Source of the DNA: Pseudomonadota bacterium
GTDB taxonomy: Bacteria > Pseudomonadota > Alphaproteobacteria > Acetobacterales > Acetobacteraceae
Length of the DNA stretch: 5,208 nt
NCBI GenBank assembly: GCA_021829055.1
Contig: JAJZCS010000168.1
Coordinates: 1-5,208, forward strand
Direction of reading: 5' to 3'
The translations under genes were made by a program, and so were the position numbers. The notes below the pieces were generated by a model that did not search any database, was not told where the DNA came from, and saw nothing but the letters and a program-made list of their open reading frames with translations. Below are positions 1 through 5,208 of this stretch, piece by piece (the first letter of the stretch is position 1; each line of letters begins with the position of its first letter).

Positions 1-109
1 GGTTAATGCGGGTGTCCAGCTGCTCTAAAATAGATCCCGGATCACTCAGAAGGAGCCGATCAGCAGCCAGAATCCGCACGCGCAAATCAATCGAGAGAGG
101 GTATCCCAT
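1..109 (-). CDS. Possible IS630-type transposase N-terminal fragment (partial)
   Basis: A leftward frame opens with ATG at 109-107 and stays open for 36 codons to the window edge. Its first residues, MGYPLSIDLRVRILAA, resemble the start of IS630-family transposases, which typically begin with a (R/K)PxSxDLRxRVVAA-like segment before a helix-turn-helix. After about residue 17 the sequence (RLLLSDPGSILEQLDTRIN) does not look like the usual helix-turn-helix with its SxRxAAxxF pattern. The copy may therefore be degenerate, frameshifted or a different protein. An AAGGAGG motif lies 9 nt upstream of the ATG and supports this start. If it is IS630-type, the full gene (about 300-350 residues) lies outside the window. 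The family assignment rests only on this short match. Confidence 0.33.
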   Translation of the reverse strand, partial: MGYPLSIDLRVRILAADRLLLSDPGSILEQLDTRIN

Positions 110-118
110 CCATGCCAG

Positions 119-125
119 CCTCCTT
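119..125 (-). promoter_or_regulatory. Strong Shine-Dalgarno site
   Basis: On the minus strand this reads AAGGAGG, a near-perfect anti-16S match, with a 9-nt spacer to the ATG at 109. It favours that ATG over the ATG at 113, which lies only 5 nt away and gives a frame closing after eight codons. Confidence 0.6.
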
Positions 126-202
126 CACCAGCACGGATTCTGACCCAGAATTCCACGCCAGCGGGAATTCCCCCCATCAATTCAATACGGTCGAAAACGC
201 TC

Positions 203-204
203 TA
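203..204. repeat. Left flanking TA, putative target duplication
   Basis: TA lies immediately outside the left inverted repeat and is matched by TA at 1026-1027. IS5-family groups duplicate short targets, often TA-containing. Two bases are weak evidence on their own and count only because both sit exactly at the repeat tips. Confidence 0.55.
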
Positions 205-221
205 GGGCATGTGGGGATTTA
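205..221 (+). repeat. Left terminal inverted repeat
   Basis: GGGCATGTGGGGATTTA. Compared with the inverted right end (GGGTTTGTGGGGGTTCA), 13 of 17 positions match, including the GGG tip and the core TGTGGGG. This is the presumed transposase binding and cleavage end. Confidence 0.75.
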
Positions 222-246
222 GGATTCCCATTTGGGGGTGGCTGTG

Positions 247-261
247 ATTCACGCTGTGAAT
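247..261 (+). other. Hairpin over the transposase start codon
   Basis: ATTCAC-GCT-GTGAAT is a perfect 6-bp inverted repeat with a 3-nt loop. Its 3' arm includes the first two bases of the ATG at 260. Hairpins that hide the transposase start from read-in transcripts are known in several insertion sequences. Here that role is inferred from position only. No good Shine-Dalgarno motif precedes this ATG. Confidence 0.4.
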
Positions 262-607
262 GGAACGATTTGTACTGACGGACGCCCAATGGGCGAGGAT
301 AGAACCGCATTGTCTTGGCAAGGCGAGTGACCCCGGCCGCTGCGGCCGGGACAATCGGCTGTTTCTGGAAGCGGTGCTTTGGATTGTCCGTACTGGCAGT
401 CCGTGGCGTGATCTGCCTTCGATGTTTGGCAACTGGAGCACGGCCTACCGCCGGTTCAACGACTGGCGCCGCGCTGATGTTTTCAAACGGATTTTCGACG
501 CGGTATCTGATGAACCCGACATGGAATACGCCATGGTCGACGCCACGATCGTCAAGGTCCACCGTCACGGCCAGGGCGCAAAAGGGGGACTCAAAGCCAG
601 GCCATAG
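260..607 (+). CDS. IS5-family transposase, first frame (N-terminal half)
   Basis: This is the N-terminal 115 residues of a cut-and-paste DDE transposase. It begins MERFVLTDAQWARIEP, the typical start of the DUF4096-like N-terminal domain of IS5-family proteins. The segments WIVRTGSPWRDLP (about residues 41-53) and FNDWRRADVF (about 66-75) are also characteristic. The first catalytic aspartate is D94 in YAMVDATIVKVHRHG. At residues 107-110 (AKGG) the frame enters an A4G5 run, and the sequence then becomes unlike the family (LKARP, stop at 605-607). The expected TQSQAIGRSKGG continues in the -1 frame. Alone this product lacks the second aspartate and the glutamate and should be inactive. ATG 260 is the only start that gives the full family N-terminus. 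Confidence 0.85.
   Translation: MERFVLTDAQWARIEPHCLGKASDPGRCGRDNRLFLEAVLWIVRTGSPWRDLPSMFGNWSTAYRRFNDWRRADVFKRIFDAVSDEPDMEYAMVDATIVKVHRHGQGAKGGLKARP
580..588 (+). other. A4G5 run: -1 frameshift site or inactivating indel
   Basis: The run AAAAGGGGG follows codon 106 of the first frame. Slipping back one base after GGG at 584-586 gives GGG ACT CAA, so the protein continues GGTQSQAIGRSKGG as the family expects. IS427-like members are known to carry transposases in two frames thought to be joined by programmed frameshifting, often at homopolymer runs. The run is not a textbook X XXY YYZ heptamer in the zero frame. The only structure seen just downstream is a tiny GGCC-ATA-GGCC repeat at 600-610. 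Loss of one G from a G6 tract, or a sequencing error, would look the same. Confidence 0.65.
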
Positions 608-1011
608 GCCGTTCCAAAGGTGGCATGACAACCAAAATTCTGGCGCTGACGGATGCCTTGGGCAACCTTGTGCGCTTTCGTCTCATGCCGGGCAATCGCT
701 ATGACAGCATCGAGGTCCCGCCACTGATCGACAACGTCGAATTCGGTGGATTGATCGCAGACAAGGCATTCGACAGCAACGCTCTGGTCGCAGAACTCAA
801 CGAAAGAGGCGCCAGGATCGTCATTTCCCAGCACCCGGCCCGGGCACTGAAGCTGAAAATCGACCACGAAACCTACAAATGGCGTCATCTGATCGAGAAT
901 TTCTTCTGCAAGCTCAAGGAGTTCAAACGCATCGCCCTGCGCGCCTGCAAAACAGACCAGAGCTTCCAGCCAATGATCCACCTCGCCGCAGCCGTCATCA
1001 ACTCACGATGA
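589..1011 (+). CDS. IS5-family transposase, second frame (C-terminal half)
   Basis: This is the C-terminal part of the transposase, read in the -1 frame from ACT at 589 (TQSQAIGRSKGGMTTKI) to the TGA at 1009-1011. In fused numbering (250 residues) it holds the second catalytic aspartate D168 (LIADKAFD) and the glutamate E213. E213 sits in the IS5/IS4 signature Y-(2)-R-(3)-E-(6)-K, seen as YKWRHLIENFFCKLK with Y, R, E and K at the expected spacing. The segment ends IHLAAAVINSR, a normal C-terminus for the group, so it is intact. An ATG at 625 could start a 128-residue product, but the nearest purine-rich stretch is almost touching it, and the product would lack the first catalytic aspartate. 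Expression by frameshift from the first half is more likely if the element is active. Confidence 0.83.
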   Translation, partial: TQSQAIGRSKGGMTTKILALTDALGNLVRFRLMPGNRYDSIEVPPLIDNVEFGGLIADKAFDSNALVAELNERGARIVISQHPARALKLKIDHETYKWRHLIENFFCKLKEFKRIALRACKTDQSFQPMIHLAAAVINSR

Positions 1012-1025
1012 ACCCCCACAAACCC
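1009..1025 (-). repeat. Right terminal inverted repeat
   Basis: Read on the minus strand from 1025 this is GGGTTTGTGGGGGTTCA, matching the left end at 13 of 17 positions. Its inner edge covers the transposase stop codon TGA at 1009-1011. Confidence 0.75.
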
Positions 1026-1027
1026 TA
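1026..1027. repeat. Right flanking TA, putative target duplication
   Basis: TA immediately outside the right inverted repeat, pairing with 203-204. A three-base duplication is not supported, because the left side reads CTA and the right side TAA. Removing the element and one TA would restore an uninterrupted junction between the aminotransferase stop region and the left flank. Confidence 0.55.
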
Positions 1028-1029
1028 AA

Positions 1030-2235
1030 TTAATGGTTACATGTCGTTATGCAAAATCGTAGAATGCGCTCGCAGGCCTCTTCCAGAAGGGCATCGGATG
1101 CAGCCGTCGAAAGCCGGATATGACCTGGCATTGCAAACGCGGTGCCCGGAACCGTAGCGACCAAAGCCTCATCTAGTAAGGCATTCGCCACATCCTCATC
1201 ATTGCCAAGTATTCGGCCGCTCGGGGTCCGGCAACCCAATAGACTGGTGATCGACGGGAAGGCGTAGAAAGCTCCCTCTGGGCGGGAACAGGTAAGGCCA
1301 GGCGCACCGGCCAGCGCACCTAGAACAAGATCGCGGCGTCGACGATAAATCGTACGTCGTTCCTCGAGAAGATCCTGCGGGCCGTCTAGCGCCGCAACAG
1401 CAGCCGCCTGGCTAATGGTCGAAACACCCGCAGTGGCAGTCCCCTGAACCAGCGTCATTGCCGCTAGCCAGTCACGCGGACCGGTACAGAAGCCAAGGCG
1501 CCAGCCGGTCATCGCATAGGATTTCGATACGCCGGACATAGTCAGCACGCGCCCAGCGAGATCTGGAGCAGCGGCCGCCAATGTCAGGTACGCGCCTTCG
1601 AAAATGAGGTGCTCGTAAATATCATCCGAAATTGTCAGTACATGAGGATGCCGACGAAGCACATCGGCGATGCCGATAAGCATTGCCGCATCGGCAATCG
1701 CGCCGGACGGATTGTTTGGATAGTTGAGAACAAGGAGCTTCGTCCTTGGCCCGATAGCTGCCGCGAGGGTGGCAGCATCCACGCGGAATCCTGCTTCGGC
1801 GGGGCAATCGATGAACACCGGGATACCACCGGCGAATTCAACCACCTGGATGTAGCCTGCCCAGCAAGGCGCGGGAATAAGCACTTCATCGCCAGGATCG
1901 ATGACCGACATCACGGCGTCAAATATCGCCTGCTTGCCGCCATTTGTGACAAGAACGTCAGCTGGTGTTGCCGGCAAACCCTGATCGCGTTCGAATTTCC
2001 GTGCTGCGGCGCAGCGCAGCGCATCGGTTCCAGCGATAGGGGGGTAGCGTGTCTGCCCGCCGAGTGCGGCACGGTGTGCGGCATCAACGACATGCGGTGG
2101 GGTTGGAAGGTCGGGCTCGCCGATCGATAGCGAAATCACATCATGGCCAGCGGCACGAAGAGCGCGAGCCCGGGCAGCCATAGCGAAAGTAGCCGCCGGC
2201 CTTGTTCGGCCGACGCAGGCGGAAAATTGGATCAT
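1030..2235 (-). CDS. Class I/II pyridoxal-phosphate aminotransferase (aspartate aminotransferase-like)
   Basis: A 401-residue, full-length fold-type I aminotransferase, probably cytosolic, that moves an amino group between an amino acid and a 2-oxo acid using PLP. Visible family residues are Y64 in TRYPPIAGT, W125 in PCWAGY, N175 in NYPNNPSG, D204 and Y207 in SDDIYEHL (cofactor ring contacts), the Schiff-base lysine K238 and phosphate-binding R246 in SGVSKSYAMTGWRLG, and R374 in HIRLSTAAS (substrate alpha-carboxylate). The sequence SIGEPDLPTP near residue 37 is typical of the 1-gamma aspartate/prephenate aminotransferase branch. The exact substrate cannot be read from sequence. The ATG at 2235 gives the usual N-terminal length; no good Shine-Dalgarno is visible, and the start lies 31 nt after the upstream glycosyltransferase, so co-transcription is likely. 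The stop codon is 4 bp from an insertion sequence but the C-terminus appears intact. It is not a DegT/DnrJ sugar aminotransferase. Confidence 0.92.
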   Translation of the reverse strand: MIQFSACVGRTRPAATFAMAARARALRAAGHDVISLSIGEPDLPTPPHVVDAAHRAALGGQTRYPPIAGTDALRCAAARKFERDQGLPATPADVLVTNGGKQAIFDAVMSVIDPGDEVLIPAPCWAGYIQVVEFAGGIPVFIDCPAEAGFRVDAATLAAAIGPRTKLLVLNYPNNPSGAIADAAMLIGIADVLRRHPHVLTISDDIYEHLIFEGAYLTLAAAAPDLAGRVLTMSGVSKSYAMTGWRLGFCTGPRDWLAAMTLVQGTATAGVSTISQAAAVAALDGPQDLLEERRTIYRRRRDLVLGALAGAPGLTCSRPEGAFYAFPSITSLLGCRTPSGRILGNDEDVANALLDEALVATVPGTAFAMPGHIRLSTAASDALLEEACERILRFCITTCNH

Positions 2236-2266
2236 CCCGCGTCAGCACCACAGTTGCGGCGATTGA

Positions 2267-4468
2267 TCAAGCCCGGCAGCCGTTACGACAATAATCCTGC
2301 CACGCATAGCGCAACGCGGCACCGAGATTACGACCAAAACGCTTCGCGTCACAGAGGGGACTCGTGAGCATCTGTTCGCGCAATCGAGCCCGACGTGCGG
2401 CTAGCGCTTCCAGATCCGAGGACATGGCAACGGCACGATCGATATACTGTTCCGGACTCTCTGTAACGCAATCCGTCAGGCCCACGTTCGAAAGGTGGCT
2501 CACCGAATGACGTGCGGCGAAGAAATCACCAGCCAAAGTGATGACAGGCACCCCCATAAACATCGATTCGCATGTCGTTAGCCCACCTGAATACGGGAAT
2601 GGATCTAGTGCGATATCAACGTCCTTATAGCCTTCGATGAATTCTGGATGCGGAGCTCGACCGCGCAATTCGACCCGACTCGTATCAACTCCAAGAGCAT
2701 GCGCTCGAGAGATGAAGCGCTCAGGAATTCCATCTTCAGAAAATTGCGGGCAGCGGAGGAGCAGGTGGGCGTTATCGACCTGTTCAAGGATCCGTCCCCA
2801 GAGCGATAATGTCTCATCGGTCAGTTTTGTCAGATTATTGAAGCAGCCAAAGGTGACATGACCGTTTGCAAGAGCCGGCAAATTGCTGACAGGCGGCGAC
2901 GTTGGGGGAGGAGAATAGCAGACATAGCCGTCCGGCAACCGTAATAGCTGTTCCGTATAATATTGATCAAACCCCTCCGGGGTCTCCCATCGATCCGTAA
3001 TGAACCAGTCAACACGCTTCATGCCAGTTGTAGACGCCTGTGAGCCAACCCATTTTATTTGGACGGGCGCCGGGCGATACGCCAAACTTCCAATCAATCC
3101 ATTGTCACCAAAGCCACTCAAGTCAATAAGAATATCGATATTACAATCGGCAATATTTGAGGCAATCTCCGCCTCGTATTTTGTGATTCGGTCTTGCCAT
3201 TTGTGCGCACGTCGTGCAAGCCGCTGCGCAAATGGATCTCCTGCAGCGAAGTGACCAAAACAATAGAGCTCGTATGCATCTCGATCTAAATTTTCCAGAC
3301 CGGCAAATGTGAGCCATCCTACAGGATGTTGTCGCAGAGAATGAGACAGTAGGCCGATTCGAAGTGGACGATCAGGATCAACAACAGAGGGCTTCATCAG
3401 TGGTTCGCAGTCTTCGGGCAATGTCGCGGCGAGTTTTCGGGTCGAGTCCAGAAGAAGCTCCGCGGTCGCATTGCTTTGATACGGAATTAAGGAACATTCA
3501 GCTCGCAGCCGAGACCGGTCATTGGCTTTGGGGGTTGCCGCTTTGATGTCCCTTGCACTTCCTGCGAGATCGCCAGCTGATGCTCTGATCGTAGCGCGAT
3601 TTAATAATATCGTAGAGCTCGCGTTTGCGGGAATATCTAATTTATTCAATATATCGGAAGCATCGCCAAAACGATACTGTCGGCCAAGTGCGACAGCTAG
3701 ATCATTGGCGATATCGATGTTTTCGGGCGCACGGAGAAGGGCTTTGCGCAGATGTAATTCTGCCATTTCTGGCATCTGATTCGCCAAATACGCATTGCCG
3801 AGCAAAGCTAGGATATCAGACGCATCCGGCTCAACGTCGATCGCAGTCTCTAAAAGAGCGATCGCCTCTTCAGCCCCACCGCGCCTAAGAGCTGCATTGG
3901 CTTCAAGACAGAGCTCAATGGCAGTGGTCCACTTCGGCTCTCGGATCTGCAAAATCAGATCATGATCAACCGTGTCGCGTAGTTCATTATACGTAATTGC
4001 ATAATGAAGTATATCAGGTGCAAGATTTCCGGCGTTGGCCATCGCGCGCAATGCGGCACCCTGAAGTCCGAGCGCACCGAGCGCAAGCGCAAGTCCATGC
4101 CAAGCCTGATGGTTGGTGGGATTAAGATCGGTAGCTCGCGAAAGATATCCCACTGCGTCGTGCGGGTCGTTGCTTTGTAGTGCCAATATTCCATAAGCAA
4201 GCAAAGGTTCAATCCGCCAACGATTACGTATGCTAGCTTGGATATAGAGCTCTTTGGCCTCAGCCACATGACCATCAGCACGATAACTCTGGGCGAGCCT
4301 AATCAACGGCTCATCCCATGATGGAGCCAGCTCACTCGCTTGCTGGAAAAGCTTCCTTGCGCACTCGCGGGTGTTACCGGCATCAAGAGCCACCCCCGCC
4401 GCTATGACGTCGGCCGCGTTCGTCATATTTTCGTGTAACGCTGGGGCGCTAGCAACCTGATCAAGCAT
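2267..4468 (-). CDS. TPR-repeat GT41 glycosyltransferase (O-GlcNAc transferase/SPINDLY-like)
   Basis: A 733-residue soluble protein with no signal peptide or membrane segment seen. Residues 17-315 form about eight TPR-like helix pairs; several end in proline near the expected 34-residue spacing (P49, P117, P151, P214, P248, P280). Residues 368-728 are a GT41 catalytic region. Landmarks are LRIGLLSHSLRQHPVGW with H381 (equivalent to human OGT H498), YRPAPVQIKWVGSQASTTG (464-482), GHVTFGCFNNLTKLT with K548 (equivalent to the UDP-contacting K842), DIALDPFPYSGGLTTCES (618-635) and SPLCDAKRF near the end. The family transfers sugars to Ser/Thr of proteins, with TPRs choosing the target. FlmG, which glycosylates flagellin in Caulobacter, is a similar TPR-GT41 protein. 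Donor and acceptor are unknown here. The start ATG overlaps the upstream TPR gene by 8 nt and has no clear Shine-Dalgarno, suggesting translational coupling. Parts of the gene are unusually AT-rich (e.g. 3601-3660). Confidence 0.9.
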   Translation of the reverse strand: MLDQVASAPALHENMTNAADVIAAGVALDAGNTRECARKLFQQASELAPSWDEPLIRLAQSYRADGHVAEAKELYIQASIRNRWRIEPLLAYGILALQSNDPHDAVGYLSRATDLNPTNHQAWHGLALALGALGLQGAALRAMANAGNLAPDILHYAITYNELRDTVDHDLILQIREPKWTTAIELCLEANAALRRGGAEEAIALLETAIDVEPDASDILALLGNAYLANQMPEMAELHLRKALLRAPENIDIANDLAVALGRQYRFGDASDILNKLDIPANASSTILLNRATIRASAGDLAGSARDIKAATPKANDRSRLRAECSLIPYQSNATAELLLDSTRKLAATLPEDCEPLMKPSVVDPDRPLRIGLLSHSLRQHPVGWLTFAGLENLDRDAYELYCFGHFAAGDPFAQRLARRAHKWQDRITKYEAEIASNIADCNIDILIDLSGFGDNGLIGSLAYRPAPVQIKWVGSQASTTGMKRVDWFITDRWETPEGFDQYYTEQLLRLPDGYVCYSPPPTSPPVSNLPALANGHVTFGCFNNLTKLTDETLSLWGRILEQVDNAHLLLRCPQFSEDGIPERFISRAHALGVDTSRVELRGRAPHPEFIEGYKDVDIALDPFPYSGGLTTCESMFMGVPVITLAGDFFAARHSVSHLSNVGLTDCVTESPEQYIDRAVAMSSDLEALAARRARLREQMLTSPLCDAKRFGRNLGAALRYAWQDYCRNGCRA
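4461..4468 (-). other. 8-nt stop/start overlap (translational coupling)
   Basis: On the minus strand ATGCTTGA contains the glycosyltransferase start ATG (4468-4466) and the stop TGA (4463-4461) of the upstream TPR gene. The two frames differ. A ribosome finishing the first gene can restart here, which would explain the lack of an evident Shine-Dalgarno motif and suggests matched amounts of both proteins. Confidence 0.7.
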
Positions 4469-5208
4469 GGCGTGGCAAACTGCGCGTATTGTCGCTAAAC
4501 AGCAATGTGGCCTCGTCCCAATTTCCTGTTCCTACGGCTGCTTGGACGGCTAGGAGACTCGTGTCGAGATCAGCGCGACCTTCGGCTACAAGTCGCCGGA
4601 TTTGGTCAGTTGCCTCTGTATAGGCTCCCCGTTCAATCAGTACCGAGATAAGAAGATGGCGAAGCCTCAGGTCATCTTGAGGACGGTCGGAATGCTCTTC
4701 ATCACCGTCCCGCAATATATTGCGCAAGGTGTCCTCCGCCTCCGCCGGCGCAGAGCGGCATAGCCCGGCGAGCGCAAGGAAGTTAGCAGGCATCTCGTCA
4801 AGGACCTCACGCAAGCAGGTCGCAGCGTCGTCGATATGCCCTAGCTCCAAGAGAGCTCTTCCTAATATCGACTTAGCCGTTGAATTCCTTGGGTCTGCAA
4901 CGACCGCCTCGGAAGCGGCCTTCGCCGCTTCAACCCAATTCTTTTCCTCAAGGCTAATCTCGGCACTAAAACAAAGAATAATCGAATTCTCAGGAAATGC
5001 AGCTAAGCCGTCCGACACTATTTCCTTTGCACGAGCGTGCCTGCCTTTGACAAATTCGATTGCCGCTGACAGCGCAACGATCGTCCCAGGATTCTCACCG
5101 CGCTTCTCGAGGGTAGGGAGTAGGAGCGAGGCAGCGTTGACCTGCCCCTGATCGATTAACTGCCGCACGCGCGCAAAAAGCACGCGATTTACACTTGAAT
5201 TGTCGCCC
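4461..5208 (-). CDS. TPR-repeat protein, 5' end not in window
   Basis: An alpha-helical repeat protein of at least 248 residues. Counting from the GTG at 5183 (240 residues), TPR-like units of about 34 residues end at P64, P98 and P132, each with the A/G-rich helix pattern of TPRs (for example AKSILGRALLELGHIDDAATCLREVL). Further helical units follow at about residues 170-230, and the end is LFSDNTRSLPRHA. No catalytic domain, signal peptide or membrane segment is visible. The frame stays open upstream of that GTG to the window edge (GDNSSVNRV...), and the GTG has no Shine-Dalgarno, so the true start probably lies outside the window. Placement just before the TPR-GT41 gene, with overlapping ends, suggests a partner or adaptor for the transferase. 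That role is inferred. Confidence 0.8.
   Translation of the reverse strand, partial: GDNSSVNRVLFARVRQLIDQGQVNAASLLLPTLEKRGENPGTIVALSAAIEFVKGRHARAKEIVSDGLAAFPENSIILCFSAEISLEEKNWVEAAKAASEAVVADPRNSTAKSILGRALLELGHIDDAATCLREVLDEMPANFLALAGLCRSAPAEAEDTLRNILRDGDEEHSDRPQDDLRLRHLLISVLIERGAYTEATDQIRRLVAEGRADLDTSLLAVQAAVGTGNWDEATLLFSDNTRSLPRHA

Larger units (their letters stand above)
110..204. other. Non-coding flank, possibly the end of an IS630-like element
   Basis: No convincing gene lies here apart from the leader of the leftward frame. The stretch contains a perfect 10-bp palindrome GGGAATTCCC (163-172) and a 7-bp inverted repeat GAATTCC/GGAATTC (148-154 and 164-170) with a 9-nt loop. Read leftwards from 202 it begins GAGCGTTTTCGACC, directly after the TA at 203-204. 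IS630-family elements insert at TA, so this could be the end of such an element, but its other end is outside the window. No clear -35/-10 pair was seen. Confidence 0.35.
205..1025 (+). mobile_element. IS5-family insertion sequence, IS427-like group (821 bp)
   Basis: The element is bounded by imperfect inverted repeats (205-221 and 1009-1025) that begin GGG at both tips, each followed outward by TA. It encodes one transposase split over two frames, the first from 260 and the second ending at 1011. Together the frames give a 250-residue DDE protein. The size, short flanking TA, frame split and protein sequence fit the IS427-like group of IS5. The right repeat overlaps the transposase stop codon, a compact arrangement common in small insertion sequences. 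The element is oriented against the leftward operon and its right tip lies 4 bp beyond the aminotransferase stop codon. Boundaries are inferred from the repeats and flanking TA and could shift by one or two bases. Confidence 0.85.

Noticed and set aside
565..981. 138-codon leftward frame opposite the second half of the transposase
   Set aside because: It is the antisense shadow of a recognisable transposase frame and its translation resembles no family I know.
1609..2130. 173-codon rightward frame inside the aminotransferase region
   Set aside because: The opposite strand encodes a full aminotransferase with all catalytic residues; this frame is a by-product of GC-rich codon bias.
1030..2235. 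Aminotransferase as a sugar aminotransferase for an amino-sugar donor
   Set aside because: Its motifs (NNPSG, SKSYAMTGWR, HIRLST) are those of class I/II amino-acid aminotransferases, not of the DegT/DnrJ/EryC1 family that acts on sugar nucleotides.
3955..4281. 108-codon leftward frame overlapping the glycosyltransferase
   Set aside because: The same region in the main frame has continuous TPR periodicity; this alternative frame lacks domain features.
4461..4468. The TPR gene and the TPR-GT41 gene as one gene broken by a frameshift
   Set aside because: The junction is a clean ATG/TGA overlap without a homopolymer run, and the downstream protein already has a complete TPR and GT41 layout. 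A search for fused homologues could reopen this.
4720..5151. 143-codon rightward frame opposite the TPR gene
   Set aside because: It is the antisense of a clear TPR-repeat frame, with a low-complexity Ser/Ala/Arg-rich translation and no ribosome binding evidence.
1..5208. CRISPR arrays, tRNA or rRNA genes, riboswitches, strong terminators
   Set aside because: No regularly spaced repeats, cloverleaf-like sequence, conserved RNA motif or GC-stem plus T-run was found on reading both strands.

Overview
This window looks like part of an alphaproteobacterial genome. The reasons are the GC-rich coding sequence, an IS5-family element close in sequence to those of Acetobacteraceae and related groups, and an alphaproteobacterial-type TPR-GT41 glycosyltransferase. 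No rRNA, tRNA or other taxonomic marker is present, so placement below class level is a guess.

Layout. (i) Positions 1-204 are the flank of a mobile element. They hold the start of a leftward reading frame whose first residues resemble IS630-type transposases; it has a good ribosome binding site but runs off the edge. (ii) Positions 205-1025 are a complete-looking 821-bp insertion sequence of the IS5 family, IS427-like group. It has imperfect terminal inverted repeats of about 17 bp, flanking TA dinucleotides, and a transposase split between two frames at an A4G5 run. (iii) Positions 1030 to the right edge are three leftward genes in operon-like order. In transcription order these are a TPR protein (open at its 5' end), a 733-aa TPR plus GT41 (O-GlcNAc-transferase/SPINDLY-type) glycosyltransferase, and a 401-aa class I/II PLP aminotransferase. 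The first two overlap by 8 nt. The third follows after a 31-nt gap and ends 4 bp before the insertion sequence.

How the genes may work together. The two TPR-rich products suggest a protein-recognition and glycosylation unit. TPR repeats would bind a polypeptide target and the GT41 domain would transfer a sugar, as known for nucleocytoplasmic OGT and for the bacterial flagellin transferase FlmG. No acceptor protein or sugar-nucleotide biosynthesis gene is visible. The aminotransferase belongs to the amino-acid aspartate-aminotransferase-like fold, not the sugar aminotransferase family, so its link to glycosylation rests only on co-orientation and close spacing. The insertion sequence reads convergently towards the operon and sits exactly at its 3' end, so it probably replaced or displaced the native downstream sequence without damaging a coding region.
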